A DNA stretch of 64,000 bases, taken from NCBI RefSeq assembly GCF_000321225.1, contig NW_004450661.1:1874525-1938524 (forward strand), given 5' to 3'. Below the pieces are notes generated by a model, which did no database searches, was not told where the DNA came from, and saw only the letters and a list, made by a program, of their open reading frames with translations. The position numbers were made by a program, and so were the translations under genes. The stretch is from Odobenus rosmarus divergens. Lineage: Eukaryota; Chordata; Mammalia; Carnivora; Odobenidae. Shown here piece after piece: positions 1 through 13,920 of this stretch (the stretch's first letter is position 1; every line of letters begins with the position of its first letter).

Positions 1-429
1 TTAGGCAGATACATTACTCTCCAAAGGACTGCACTGGGCCCCATGGTTCTCTAAACTTGGACAGATCTTTTCTAAATTGTGGTAAACATACTATGTAATA
101 GTGCATCAAGGTTGATAAGGGGTAAGATAACTTACAACTGCCCTCCCCCAGCACCTCCTCCACATTGGACTCTACCATTCCCTCTATCCATTCTGCCTTA
201 GGAGGAAAGCAGGATCTGTGACGAGCCCAAAAGAGCCATTCTTTACCAAACTTCCCTGATGAATCACCTCTTCCTTTGGTGCTACCTGAGAGGCCCAGGC
301 ACAAATCTTGGAATCATCTGTCTGGGAGATTTCCAGGTGTTAAATTTCAGCCCCTACTCCCCTTTTAAAACTTTTAGCACCTGATGGGATCTCTTCATTT
401 CCAGAAAAGTTGAGCTCATCATTAACAAT

Positions 430-600
430 AATGAGAACAACACATACACTGAGAACTTGCTATGACAAAGTACCCTTCTAAGGTACTATTACTATTCCTA
501 TTTTATAAGTGAATGAACCGGGGCTCAGGGAGTTTAGATAACTGGCCCATAATCACGAAGAAAAGCCAAGATTTGAACCCAAGAACTCTGACTCCAGAGT
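430..600 (-). repeat. MIR-like SINE fragment
   Basis: Antisense MIR landmarks are seen: a pattern resembling 'ttttacagatgaggaaactgaggc' degraded around 500-530, followed by a 'gatttgaaccca' A/B-box-side motif at 571-582. Heavily diverged. Confidence 0.5.
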
Positions 601-2229
601 GCACATTTATAACCGCCACTCTCTGTTGCCTCCATGTGCTTATTCTATGAGCCACACTATTAGGGCTCCTGCTCTCCTTCTTCACTCTGCTACCCCCATT
701 CCTATGGACAATGGAAGGAAAGTAACTTGACTGTGCCCCTGCACATGTGTAAGGCACTGTGCCCGGCCCTCGATCAGCCTTCCCACAGCTATCTTTTGGA
801 GTAAACAGGATGAGTCGCCAGAAGAGGAACAGCTATACTTTTTCAGTCTCCCCCCTGCACCCTCACCCCTAGCAAGCATGTGGCTGAGCCCAGATGCAGA
901 GATCTAGCTTCAAAGCCCACCTTCATCCCAGAACTTACTGCTTCCTTGGAAATGTCCACATATACCCTGGCCCCCTCCAGTTGAAGCTGATTCAACAAAG
1001 CATGGAGTGCTTTCATTGTCTCCCACCCCCCAGGGATCATTGCGGGGCTCTGCTACATGTTCTCGGGGTATTAGGGAGGATGCCTAAGGATCCATGGAAG
1101 TCTACCCAGGTCCTTAAGATCATCCCCTGATCGTCTTGTGGGAAAAGGGCCTTGGCTTTGATTTTTATGTTGCTGTTCCTGAAAGAATTATGGCCTCATC
1201 ACTCACATCAACTGTCCCCTGCCCCCACCCCTAATTCTAACACCCTGATTTTATTATCTTTATAATCTGACAGTCTAATAGATGATTTTAATTCCACAGA
1301 AGTCCTCACTATGGAAGGATGACCAAAAAAAAAAATATATGGGCTGTGCGGGGATCATTTTTAAACCTTAGGCTGTGATGATTCAGTGGGGGAGGGGATA
1401 CATTGCTAAGCACCTGGCCTTGGGATCTTTCTTTCCATCTCATCACCTTCCACGAGGATTTGCGCAGAAAGAAAACTGAGAGGCTTTCCCGAACTGAGGT
1501 CTTTTTCCAAGACTCCGATGCTTTCACCTTCTCCTCTCCAGAAGAAAATGCCCTTTGGTTACCGAGGAGGGGGAAAGGCTAGAAATGTATGTACAGTATT
1601 TAAGACAGTTCACTATGGCAACCTCATTGCAGAAAATAGGCATTAGGAGGCCCCTGCTTGGAAGCCACCAGTAACTATAGTCTCAGTTCCCTCCCAAACT
1701 CACTAGGTTGGGGCCTTATCAAGCTAAGAAAAATCCATCCTGGAACAAATTACCATAAGCACAAGCTACACAAAACATACTCAAAACCACAACAACATTG
1801 GCTTTAAAAATAAAGCCCCACACACAGAGAAGGAGAACCACCCCACCAATTACCTACATGCCAATTAGCCCATGCACTGACTGCTGTTAATTACGTAATT
1901 ACTTGTCTACAATACATCATTTAATTGTGGTACATTTTCTCTACTGTCCTAATGATGAGCAGGAGAACCCAATCTCCTAGCTAGCACCTGCTGGGAAGCG
2001 AACCCTCATCCCAGGTTGAAGGGACAGTAGACCCCAAGGGAGACACTGATTAAAGAAAGGGTCTGGTTATAAACAAAGGGGAGCAAAGCATGAGCTCAGA
2101 ACTTCTAAGGCTGAAGGTGGATGGAGAGAATGGGCTGTGGAGAGAAGGGTACAAATAGGTATTGAGTGGTTCCTACAGGTACTATGTCACTTTCTTTGTT
2201 TAAATGCGTATGATCTTCTCAGTAAACCT

Positions 2230-2375
2230 AATTAGGAGGGACTTTTATTAGACCCTTTTTACAGATGCGCTTAGAATAGTTTAGTAACTTTCCCAAGGGC
2301 ACACAGCTAGTCAGTAGTCAAAACCAGGATTCAAACCCAGGTTCCTCACCCCAAAGCTGGTGCTCTGTTTAGTTA
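2230..2375 (-). repeat. MIR SINE fragment
   Basis: Reverse-orientation MIR core: 'tttttacagatgcgc' near 2258, 'aagggcacacagctagtcag' near 2296 and 'ggattcaaacccaggttcc' near 2327 occur in the expected order. Confidence 0.75.
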
Positions 2376-2527
2376 AGTTACTAATATCGTGGCCAGGTTA
2401 ACCTACTGCCTAACCTAACCACTATGCCTCTCCCGCACACCTGGCCATGGTATGGTCATCACTCTGAGGGAGAAACTTCTCATGTCTCCCAAACTGGGAT
2501 GTTACTATGATTCACCATACAAATTAG

Positions 2528-2608
2528 TTCCTTCCTTCCTTCCTTCCTTCCTTCCTTCCTTCCTTCCTTCCTTCCTTCCTCCCTCCCTCCCTCCCTCCCT
2601 CCCTTCCT
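2528..2608. repeat. (TTCC)n / (CCCT)n microsatellite
   Basis: About 13 copies of TTCC run straight into about six copies of CCCT, with almost no interruptions. The long open frames over this tract on both strands (repeated PSFL or GRKE) are caused by the repeat and are not genes. Confidence 0.97.
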
Positions 2609-2789
2609 TTTTACTGCACAAGTTTCTGAGTGTGCTGGGAGATAGTGAAGATACTTTGGAGGTAATCTGTGCCTCCTCTGAAAAGTCAATAAACCAGGAG
2701 AAAGCAGAAGCCAAAGAACGCTAACACAGGAAAAGCTGAGAGTCAGCCTTTACTGGACGACACAACGCTGCTTAGCATCAGGGGCACGT

Positions 2790-2940
2790 GTGGGGTTTGG
2801 AACCTGCCGCTTCTTGGCTGGGTGACCTTGGAGAAGTGATTCTCTTCTCCCCAGGGTCCTAGTTTATTCCTTTGAGAAATGGGACTGATACTATAATGCC
2901 ATGAGGCTGTTCTCAGGACTGAATAATCTAACCTAAGACA
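2790..2940 (+). repeat. MIR-like SINE fragment
   Basis: Sense MIR pattern: 'cttggctgggtgaccttgga', a 'gtttattcctttgagaaatg' equivalent of the cTCAtCTGTAAAATGGG motif, then 'gactgaataatctaa'. Confidence 0.6.
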
Positions 2941-3519
2941 CAGCCTAACTTTGTGCTGGAGGTTGCTGCTCGCACAATATCGGGAGCTGATGATAATATT
3001 ATTATCAGTATTGTGAGAAGCTCTGAGTGCAGAGAAAAGACCACCCAGAGCCTGGAGGGAAATGCCCAGAGAGCCTTGTCCCCTAGAATGCCATGGGTCT
3101 GGGATGAGGAAGGCTCCACTTTCCCTTACTTTTCATGGACAACTACGTGCCACATCCCTCAGAAGAAACAAGGATGCTGTGCTTTCCTCTTGGCAAACCC
3201 CTGACTCCCTGGTGACGGAACTAAGATGCTGGAACGGCCTACTTTCTCCCTCCGTGAATGAAACTAGCGAGAAGAGTGAGTGCTGACGTCTCTACTGGGG
3301 GAGCTGAGGAGACAGTGGGGCCGGCACCATGTCAGCATTCCACAGCAGCCAACACCTCCTCGGCGGCAAGAGGTGCGGAGACAACATCCACCCCGCAGAA
3401 CATTCTGCAGAGCGAGTACCCTCTATAAGCAAAGGCAGAAGAACTGCCTTCTTCTTATTTTCCAAAAGGCACACAATAATAAAGAGTAGAGGGGAGCAGG
3501 GTGTCAAGTGGATAAAACA

Positions 3520-3735
3520 AAATGATAACGGAATGGAGCACGTACCGTGTGCAAGAACCTGCATGTGAGCTTTGCCGGAACTATCTTATTTCATCCTCAC
3601 AACTGCGCTACAAGGTAGAACTTCTCATTGCCCTCATTTTACAGATGGGGAAGCACTTACAACTTGCAGAAGCACTAAGTGGCAGAGGTGGGACACAGAC
3701 CCAGGTCTCAACTGCTCGGTGCCCACAGGCAAGGA
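3520..3735 (-). repeat. MIRb-like SINE fragment
   Basis: Reverse MIR landmarks in order: 'accgtgtgcaagaacctg', 'cattttacagatggggaagc' and 'aagtggcagaggtgggacac'. Confidence 0.65.
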
Positions 3736-5334
3736 AAATGCTAGATTGGCTCCCGGGTTCTGCCTCTTTCACCCTTGCCTAGGACTTCAGGTGTCTTTGG
3801 AGGAAACCGAGGAAGGTGACATATCCCTTCCTGAGTTGGGTCCCAAGAGCGGTGCCGAGAGCAGGGTGATGCTCACACACATGGATTTGGGGATACGGGG
3901 GTAAGGGTAAGAATCCAAAGGCCAGGGGAGGCCATGAAGCTGGGAGAACCAGCAAGAGGCCTGTGCATTGAGTCATTTCCGGCTCCAATTCTTTCGTTAC
4001 TGACCCAACTCTGTGACCTTTCTCTGAAAGGTCCTATTTGTGAAATGAGGGTGGTGGGAAAATGGAGGACAGACTGGATAGCCACAGACACACCTTCCGG
4101 CTCCAAGTTTTTGCTGTGCACTAGAGGACGTCGACAGAACCACACAACTCCCCAAGCAGATGTCAAAGGCACTCTGTTCTCAGGAATCTTTGCAAATAAC
4201 ACTCGATTTTGCCAAGACAGAAACAGCCACAAGAATACACTTTACTTTGCCAGAAAAAAAAATAGCTACAAGAATAATTCATGCATGTAATGTTCTTGTC
4301 TTCTATGCCCTATGTAACTATGAATTAATTCTCAGAAGGACACAATGAGCGATTACAATGGCAACACCAAAATGACAAGCCCCTTTTTTCCAAGAAAAAG
4401 AATGGCTACCTCTTCCTAGGATCTCACTAAAATTGTCTTGGATCCATACCAGACTCATAGGTCCTTGCAATTGGAAGGACATTTGAAGGTCAACTGATGT
4501 GACTCTCCATTGGGTGCCTCAGTCCCCTCCACAACATGTCTGAGGGGTATCTAGGGAGGGCCTAAATGTCTTAAGGACCACTCGGTGCTGCCTACTTGGA
4601 CACCTCTGATCTTTCCCAAGTTCTTTCTCATACCTCCTACAGCTTGGATGCTTGTGGCCACACAGACCCTGCCCAATCCTCCTCTCCATCAGCCCTTCAA
4701 AAATGCCGCCCCCGAGGCTTCCTCTCTGCAAGAGCTGTCAATCACTCTGTAGTTACAAAAACAATCTGACCACTGAGGCACTGTTGTTTTTGTTGTTGTC
4801 CTTGTTTTTTTAAGACAGATTTATTTGATCCACAATTATTCCAAAATGATTACTACTCCAAATAACCCAAACTGCGCTTTTTTTCAACCTATATTATCAG
4901 CAACACTGAAAGCTGATTATAATCAACTTGCTTTCATAAAAAGAAGGAAAAAATTAAAAAAAAAAACAGACTTTAGAAGAATTCACGTGGCTAAAAGGAC
5001 GACCAGAAATCATTCCATGCTCCCAAATAAACAAGGAAGAACCGTGAATGCACACTTCTCCCACCACTGCCCATTCCCCACTAGAATTTGAATGACCAGC
5101 TTTCAAATCACAGACCAATACAAATGATCCAGCCACAACCTCACATTTCACAATGTGGAAACTGAGGCCCAGAGATCCCATCTCTCTGTCCTTGCATCCC
5201 CAAATGTTTATTAATCCTCTATACTGGGTTAGGCACTGGGGATACCAAGGCACCGAGACATTGCCCTCCCAGGTCTCTGAGCAGGGACTCACACACGACA
5301 ATACAATTAAGGGATTTTAAAACAGGTGGAAGCA

Positions 5335-5525
5335 GGGGCGCCTGGGTGGCTCAGCTGGCTGAGCCTCTGACTCTTTGATTTCGGCTCAGGTCATGATCTC
5401 AGCGTCGTGAGATCGAGTTCTGCGTCAGATTCCACGCACTGAGTGTGGAGCCTACTTAAGATTCTCTCTCTCCCTCTGCCCCACCCACTGCTTGTGCTCT
5501 CTCTCACTCTCTCTCAAAGTAAAAT
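5335..5525 (+). mobile_element. SINEC (CAN SINE, tRNA-derived)
   Basis: Starts GGGGCGCCTGGGTGGCTCAG, the tRNA-like head with Pol III box-A sequence, then a CT-rich region (TCTCTCTCCCTCTGCCCC) and an A-rich tail. Target-site duplication: aaaacaggtggaagca at 5319-5334 against aaaataggtgggagca at 5526-5541 (14 of 16 match), so this is not a very recent insertion. Confidence 0.95.
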
Positions 5526-5549
5526 AAAATAGGTGGGAGCATATTGTTG

Positions 5550-5965
5550 GGGCAACTCAACGATAGGCCTTTGGAACCTTGTACGAGGAACCTGAAAGAC
5601 AAAAGTCTATTTCCTTCCTCTGTGCCTTTGCTCAAACTGCCCCTCCAAATACAACACCTGTTCCCTCTCTTTGTTTGGCAGACTCAATCCTTTAAGACTC
5701 AGCTCAAGTATCCGCACCCCCTGCCACAACACTTTCTTCCCAACTCCCCCTTTAGCTGCCCTCCACCCTCACGTTCCCACAATAGCTCGTATAAATCACA
5801 CTCATTGTACTTCGCATCACGTACTGCATCTACCCTTCCTGGGTTGATCTTCTCTGTTAGACTTTAGGTTGCAGGAGATTGGGACCTGAGTGTGATTCAG
5901 CTTTATATGTCAAGTCTCATTCAGCTGGTGCATACTGGGTTTGATGAATGAACAAATAAACATTT
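5550..5965 (+). repeat. L2 LINE 3' end fragment
   Basis: Has the usual L2 3' order: 'tgtgcctttgctcaaactgc', 'aagactcagctcaagta', then the terminal 'gatgaatgaacaaataaa' near 5943. Confidence 0.65.
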
Positions 5966-7351
5966 CCGCTGTCTTAAGGGTTAACAGGCATTTGTCACAC
6001 ACAGCAGGAGAAAACAGAAGGACAGGCTGAGGAAGCCACACGCAGAGGCCCAGGGCTCTGCAGAGCTCTAGAGAGCTCTCACGCTGGGAATGGTCCAGGT
6101 AGCAGAGGGGGGCATGGGAAGAGTGGCTGAGGTTGGGCCTTGGGGATTAAGTTGGGGCCAGATGTGAAAAGCCTACCTAGGCCATCCTGAGGTGTACAGA
6201 CATTATCCTAAAGTTAGGGTGGGGGCAAAAAGTCTTTACAAAGCAAGTGACATGATCCAATTAGTTTTTAAGGCCACACAATTGGCCAAAGGAGGAAATA
6301 CCACATTGAGGAGTGACACAAGGCAGAAGCCTACTGTGTGGGGCAGGGCTCAGGGAAGGTCTGTATTGGGGCGCTGTGTCCCGAGAGCTCAGGGTGAGTC
6401 CCAAGGATGGAAGTAAAGTGTGGATCCAGGTTTGAGAGCTTAGGGGGAACCAAGAGGATTTGCTGACCAACCTGAGACATGGGAGAGGGGGAGAAGCATC
6501 AGCCATGATTCCAGCGTTTCTAACTTGGAACCCCAGAGTGATACGCCGTCCACAGAGACAAGGACCACGAGATGAAGAACAGTGTTGGAGGAAAGATTAT
6601 GAGGTCATTTTTGGAAAGATTCCTATGACAATCCTTCCACATGGTTCCTATAGGTCAGAGCTACCTTGTTCACTAAAAGAGATAGATGACGTGCAAGAAA
6701 TCAGTCATGAAAAACCTCAAGAGTACAAGACGAACGAATACTTTAACCCTCACAGAGACAGATGGAGCAATCCTGATGATTTGAGGGTGAATGAAACCAT
6801 TTCAGACAAGAAATCTTCTCCGGTTCTTAAAACTACTAATCATTTCTCAACCCATTAAATTGGCCGGTGTCTACACGATATTCTCTAGGCAATCAGATTC
6901 CATACCTTTCTGATTTTCTGGACCCAACTGACTCATCTTCATAGCTTTTAAAAATTATTACCAGCTGACTAATGACCTCACACCATTTAGTGAGTCCTAG
7001 TCACCAGGAAGAATTCAGTTTACTTTAATTAAGTAGCCCCCCTCCGCCATTTTACTGACTTATGACCTTTTTCTACTGATCTTTTCAAAATGCTAGAAGG
7101 TCTAGCTATTGCTGGGGGAAAAGCGCATGGACACAATCATGAACAAATCCCTGCTGCAGCAAAATGAATCCATCTTTTAATCTAGCAACATTCCTCTGGC
7201 CCTTATTTCATAGCAAAAGCTCTGAAGAGCAAGCCATGCTCAGAACCTCTAGAGAAACAACTGCTCCCCTTACAGAAACTGCAAGAGGACTTTTCCTGGT
7301 CCGTGTGGTTATGCTAAACGGCGCTTGGTGGAGAAGAAACCAAAACTGTCA

Positions 7352-7585
<234 letters not shown>

Positions 7586-9559
7586 TCAACCGGATGGCAT
7601 CTGGCCAGCATCTGGCCATCCAGGTTGGCTTCCCTCTGTCTCCCAAATTTCCATTTGACATTCTGCAACATGGGCTTGGAAAGGAAAAAACAAAAAACAA
7701 AAACAGGTTTTATTTTGAACCTTAACAACATGCAATTTAAGAAACTTTAAAATACTATATAATACATGTTAAGGTTTAGCCAATGACGTTGGGGTCATGG
7801 GGGCTACCCCTTGAACATCTTATCCAAAGTGGGAACCCCCTGTTATTATCACTCCCCCATTTTCCCAAAACACCAGTCATAATCCATAATCACATCATTT
7901 GTCTGGGTCCTTGTTTATTGTGTAACTCCCAACGTGAGAGTTCCCTCCACGTCACACAGTGTCCAGCACCGAGTAGGAGTTCTGCCAATAAGTGCAGGCA
8001 AAAGAGAAGGAAGGAAGGAGGGTGAACTGTGGATCTCCATTTGTGGGACTGACTGAGAGAGAGACGAACAGTATGGAGAAGGTGAGGACTCTCCATCGGG
8101 AGCTGAAGATCAGGAGAGGTTTCCTCTGTTTAGGATGATCCACATGGAAAAAGGCACGTAGAGGTGGAGTTCATTCTCTTCCATACTCTGTCCACTGCCA
8201 TAGGGTCTATGTTTGTATGGTGCCTTATTCCTCCCCCTCCCCCACTACCTCCTTCCATGTTCCTCACCCTTGCCAAAGGCCCTCCTGGGAGTGTAAAAAC
8301 ATGGGCCCCATCCACATGGCATCTCCAAGCCCCTCCGTACCTGGCATTCTGCAAGAGTGTACTTAGTAAGCCAAGAGAGTACATATAACCATATTCTGGG
8401 CCAAACTGCTATCAGTCTCCTCTAAATATCCGCTTTTCACATCAAGGGATATTCTCCCTACATTTCCCCAAGTCCAACATTTTAACATATGTCTAATGAA
8501 AAGCCTAATTCATTCCTGGCACAGCCTCTGGTTATAAATAGCTTGAAATGTTGTTTATCTTGCCTCTAAATTTTCGACACAGATAAACACAAATTTGAAT
8601 CCACAGGGAGCCGGAGAGGAGTATGCAGGGGGCAATAAACAATGCTACGAGGGTGGAAAGTAACCCTCATCACCCTCAGGAGAGCTGTCGGCCCATGCAT
8701 CCAGACCAGCCACACTCCAATGCAGGAACCTAGGTACCCCTGACTCAGAATGATTAATAGGGCAGGTGTTTTCCTCATTCAGGCCAAGGAGGTGATTAGA
8801 CTTCCAAGCACCTGGACAGAACTTGATCTTTTCTCAAACACCAAAGAATCCGTTCTAAGGATACGAGGTACTCCATGGGCATAGCCTTCTCCAAGCACCT
8901 CCACAGCGTGAGCGAGAAATCAACTGTACCAGACACATTACTCCACAGTTTCCTATGTGTTTATGAGGTAATATACAGTTCTGATTTATGAAGATAGTTT
9001 TACTACTCAGTATGAGCAAGATGCATGCATGGGGGAGTTTTAGGGAAAAATGCCTTTTAAACTGCGCTAGTGAAATTCCCTTCCCAGGTATTTTTCAATC
9101 ATCTGTACTATGAGTGGGTTACTTTAGGGCTGGGGCCACTGGATGGGAATGCTTCTCTCTGTGGGATGCTACCAGCTTCCATGGAGATGGGCTCATTCAG
9201 TGTGGGCTCCCTGGTACTGAGTTCTAACCAACAAGGCTGGCCATTCATTCATACATAGGAAGCATCCCATAACTTCCCTACCCTTCACTGCAATGCCTCC
9301 CATGCCTTTCATTTTTATGTAATCTTATTCTTCTAGAGAAAGCTCTTCCGACACACAGAATGGTAGATGGTCAAGATGCATCAAGAGGCAAAGCTTAATT
9401 TCCTTACCCTTGAACCTGGACTCGCCTTGGTCCCTTCTCTGGAGTGTGGCAGAAGTGATGTTCTGGGATTTCAAGGCCAGATCATAAAAAACCTTGCAGC
9501 TTCTGCCTGGGTCTCTTGGAACGCTTACTGGTAGAATGCTCCTTCTTAGAATCCAATTA

Positions 9560-9872
9560 CCATGCTTTGAGAAGAACAGGCCACACCAGAGGTCACATAT
9601 CAGTGCTCTGGTGGGCAGCCCAGCTGAGCTCTCAGCTGACAGCCAGCTTCTGCCAGTCATGGAAATGAGCCATCCCGGCTGGCCAGCCCACTCAAGCCTT
9701 TGGATGCCTGCAGCCCCGGCAAATGCTGGTGTGAAGCCACATGCAGAAAGCCCAAGTCAGAAGCAACCAACTGAGCTAAACACCCCACAGAACGGTGAGA
9801 AACAGTTATCAATTTCTTACACCATTAAATTTAGGGGAGGTTTATTATGCAGCAATAGATAACCGGAACACA
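9560..9872 (+). mobile_element. MLT1-type (ERVL-MaLR) LTR remnant
   Basis: The text around 9600-9740 ('agctgacagccagcttctgc', 'tgcagccccggcaaatgctg') and the end 'ttattatgcagcaatagata' near 9843 match the 3' half of mammalian MLT1 LTRs as I recall them. It is a non-coding, decayed LTR piece without internal genes. Confidence 0.6.
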
Positions 9873-10185
9873 CAGAATCATGGAACTCTGGGCTGAGAAG
9901 CCTGTGAGAAATTACTAAGTTACCTAATATTCCAACAGAACATCACAAATGACCCCAGCTCTGAGCTGGCACCCCACTTCCTGCTCTGAAAGAATGGGAC
10001 AAGAAAGAGCAACGAGGGGTTCTAACAGGAGCAGATTTTCCTGGGTGTTTGGAGTATCAGTGAGGACATGTAGAATTCACAAATCTCGCAGCCTCCTATT
10101 GGGATGAAATGTAGTATAACTAAGCCAGAGCTACTAAAGTGCAAGACCATGGGTAATCTTGCCTGATTCTCGTTAAGATTAGAGC

Positions 10186-10515
10186 TGACCCTTGAACAAC
10201 ATGGGTTTGAGCTGCGCGGGTCCACTTATACGTGGATTTTTTTGGATAACTACAGTATAGCACTGTAAATGCATTCTCTCTTCCTTATGGTTTTCTTAAT
10301 AACATTTTCTTTTCTCTAGCTTACTTTGTTGTAAGAATATAGTCTATAACACATATAACATACAAAACACAAGTTAATTTATTTTTTATGTTATCAGTAA
10401 GGCTTGATCAACAGTAGGCTATTAGTAGTTAAGTTTTGGGGGATCAAAAGTTATACATGGATTTTCAAGTGCACAGAGGGTCAACGCCCCTAACCCCACA
10501 TTCTTCAAGGTTCAA
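10186..10515. mobile_element. Non-autonomous TIR DNA transposon (Tigger/Mariner-like)
   Basis: The left end 'tgacccttgaacaacatggg' is matched in reverse complement by the right end ('ccccacattcttcaaggttc'), with an interior seen in several short mammalian elements ('cttaataacattttcttttc', 'ggctattagtagttaagttt'). About 330 bp, no transposase. The exact family name is uncertain. Confidence 0.75.
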
Positions 10516-10640
10516 TTTTCCTGCATTTAAACAAAACCTAATGAATGAGCATTATACTTCTCAAACAAATTTGGAGTAGTTTTTCCAACTAGAAAAGAAC
10601 CCAGAAAGTAAAATAGTTCTTCATGTGTATTTAACATACT

Positions 10641-10774
10641 ATTCAGCCTATTGCATAAAATAGAAGGACAACCATATTATGGTTGAAACACACCATGAAA
10701 TTAACATAGAAATTCAGCCTATTGCATAAAATAAAGGACAACCATATTATGGTTGAAACACACCATGAAATTAA
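10641..10774. repeat. Tandem duplication, 71-bp unit, two copies
   Basis: Copy 1 starts at 10641 (attcagcctattgcataaaa) and copy 2 at 10712 with the same start. They differ by a one-base deletion (atagaagg against ataaagg) and end at 'caccatgaaattaa'. Confidence 0.93.
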
Positions 10775-12174
10775 TAAGTGCATCTTTAGAAATTACAACA
10801 TGCCCACTGGAAAAAGTTTTCCAATCTAAGGTTTTGACAGAAACAATAAATAGAGAGTAGTTCCTACTATACCAAGTATTTCATGGTAAGATAATCATGA
10901 TTAATCTATAGGGTCCAGGAAGTCTCAGTGTTGTTATAACTTGGATTTGATTTTCAACCCAAATTGAAAACCATACAAAATCTTTCTTCCTGTCAAGGTA
11001 GCATTTTTGGTATAAATGATCTGTTAGTGAGATTTAAGAGTGTGGTGTCAGAGGGCCTGTTAGATTCAAAACAAACCCAAGCCTCTTCTGGCAAACGACA
11101 AATGTATTTATGACACAGAACTTGGGGAAACTGTCAGAGGGGAGGATACAGAGCATTTGGCAGGCTGTTTGTAAGCTACACACAGCTCTGGGAATAATGA
11201 CTTCCCAGGTCAGGGTTACGAAGCAGAGGCCAGGAGAAGCCCTACACCAACATTCACCCCTTGTTCCCTAGCATGAAGTGATCATTCACTGAAGAACCAA
11301 AGTTACCCCAATGCTTTGGCAATCCAACTACTTGAGGCAATCAGCTTACTGATTTATTTATTACACTGAGGCTCTGGGTGCAGAATGTTAAAACCTAACG
11401 TTCCAAGTTTCTAAAGTACATTCTACGTGGATGTTCTGAGCTGGGGAAAAGAAAAAAGAACGAAAAGGGGAAGTAAGGAACGGCAGTCTAATTAAAACTC
11501 CAAGCAAACATCCCTGTGATAATTAATCCTCCTCCCCCTTCCACCCCCACGTCAATGCAGCTGTCTTTACCGCACCTCCTCTGTTGCAGTGGACATAAAC
11601 AACCCCTCACGGTACAGACGTGGGACCAAAGAACATTCATAAGACGTGGGGAGGTAGGACAGAGGGCTGAGGTGACACAGGGAGAGAGGGCAGATCTCTG
11701 CAAGGAGCACAGGAGAAAACCAAGACCCTGTAGATAATTCAATTTAAGGACGGGCAGAGGCCGGAATACCCACGTGAGGAGGCTTGAAGGGGCGTGAAAG
11801 GTGGGAGTGGGGGGCTGGGAGGGGTGATCAGGGCGAATTCTAGAGGTGCTGGAACTGGGTCCCCGGGAGGATCAAACAGCCTACCCAAATGTTAAAAAGT
11901 CACAGGGAAGCAATTCTGCTCTGAAACTGACAACTGGAACCCTTCAGAAAAGACCCTGCTTATTCAAAGACAGGCTCTGAGTGAGTTTGGCAGGCCAGAG
12001 GGGTCAGAGGAAAACTGAAATCTCCAGCTGCTTCTCTCCACTATTCCCTATTGTGTGCTCTTATAAGGACCGCTCACAGTAGTAACCTGTATCAGCAAAA
12101 TGTAATTCTGCAGTATAAATGACTATCTGCTTCTAAAGTCACCAACTATCTCTAGACCCAAACCAATTAGAAAC

Positions 12175-12535
12175 AACTCATTCAGTCAGTCGGGCAACTT
12201 TTGGCAGGCACTGTTCTAGGGGCTGAGGTATGGCAGGGGGACGACAGACATGATGTAGTGAGAGACAGAGACACAGGGGACTATGACATTTCAGGGGTGA
12301 GTGCCTAATTCTAACATGATAGGACACCCTGCAGGAGGGGTGTCTAGTTCAAGCTCAGAGGGTGAGTGAAGGCTTTCAGGGAGACACAATGTCTGAGCTG
12401 AGACCTGAGGGACGAGTTCCAATTAACCAGCATAAAGATATATAGCACAGAGATGAGTCCAGGGAGAGGAAAGAGCAGATGCAAAGGCCCTGAGGCACGG
12501 CATAGGGCTCTTCAGCAGGAGGAAAGCCAGAAGCC
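12175..12535 (-). repeat. L2 LINE fragment, reverse orientation
   Basis: 'aggcactgttctaggggctg' near 12207, 'gcaaaggccctgaggca' near 12481 and the intervening 'tgagctgagacctgagg' follow the reverse-complement L2 consensus order. Confidence 0.65.
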
Positions 12536-13684
12536 TCTGGATTATCCCATGCTTTGGATTATCTGTTCCTTAACTTACCTGTAGACATGAGTGTTGCCAG
12601 TATATTCTGTAATCCTTTGAGGAAAGTACCTGGTCTCCTCATTCAGCTGCAAACTTACCTAAGTGCTTTCCATACTCTATACAGTGAGCGGGTGACACCA
12701 ACTTGTTGAGTTACTGTTTAAAGACCTGGATTATGATGCTGTTGGGGGCCACAGTGGGGGTGCTGAGAGAGGTGCCCGGACACAGGGTGCAGTGAGGGCC
12801 AGTCCCCTCAGCCTACCCTACTCTCTAGATTCCTCCTCTCTGGAGCATCAGGAGGTCCTCTGCCCTCAAGCCATTTCAAGACCAGAGGAGCCCAGTCACT
12901 CACTTCATCAGGATGGTGAAATGTGACCACAGAGACCCTGGCATCACTGAGAGAGGCTCGGAGGGTCGGCCATTCTGTCTCCTGGCCCTAGGAATAATTC
13001 TTCTTATGATACAGAGACTAGCGGCTGGACAGATATTTCCAGGTAAGTTCCGAGTAGACTGCACACCACTGAACTGTACAGTTCAGGAGGATGAGGGTGA
13101 GGACAAGGGCAGCTCTCAGGCCTCCTGGTTCATCACATAAGCCAGGCATGTCACATCTGGGTCCCCTCCTTGGTCCTCCAAGACGTGTCGAAGACACAAA
13201 GATAATTTGCCAAGTCTCACCGCCCCCCTCTGGTGCCACCCCCAGCATGCTTTCCAAGCATTTTATCATCCTCCCTCAACTCAAGCCTCAGGGCCAGACA
13301 GGTTGGACTGCCCGGCTGGGAGCCTGAGGGGGCCCCTGCCCCCTCTTTTGTTCACTCTGCCCTCCAGCCACACTGTGGCTCTTACAGTGCCCCCAAGTCT
13401 GGCTCCCTGCTCCTCTGTGGGCCTCCCCAGCACGACCGCAGACCTCCACCCTGCTCCCTGGTCTAGATAACTCCTGCTCACGCTTCCAAACACGCTCCAG
13501 CCTCCTCCCTGGGCCCTTGACCAGAGCAGCTCCCCATTATGTATGAGCACTATACTCTGGAAACACTCTTCATGCCTGGAAGCACTATATCCCAGACCCA
13601 CAGCAGGCACTCAATGGATACCGGATACAGAGATAAACCAATGGCACTGGGCATCTTACCAAACCCCTGCCAGTCTCAGTTCAC

Positions 13685-13920
13685 GCAGCTAAGAAAGGTG
13701 GATAATAAGACCCACCTCACAGGGCTGTGGTGTGGCTTACATGAAATTAATATGGACAAAGCACTTAGCCCTGGCCTTGGAACACAGTAGGTGCTCAGTA
13801 AATTATAGACACAGTAAAAGAAGAATTCTCTTAACGGCCCTGTGAAGCAAATTCCACAGGGATCATCGGGACCATTTTAAAGAGAGGACAGTGAGTTCCG
13901 GAGAGGTTAAATGATTGCCC
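13685..13920. repeat. Two back-to-back MIR fragments
   Basis: 13685-13805 reads as sense MIR 3' half, ending 'cagtaggtgctcagtaaatt'. 13830-13920 reads as antisense MIR, with 'agagaggacagtgagttccg' and 'gaggttaaatgattgcccaa'. They could be one rearranged copy. Confidence 0.5.

Noticed and set aside
2452..2724. Open frames with PSFLPSFL or EGRKEGRK repeats on both strands
   Set aside because: They are translations of the TTCC/CCCT microsatellite.
6460..6858. 132-codon open frame on the plus strand
   Set aside because: No recognisable domain and no splice or promoter context; length is within chance for intron DNA of this size.
10641..10774. Possible CRISPR-like direct repeat
   Set aside because: Only two adjacent copies, no spacer, and the genome is mammalian.
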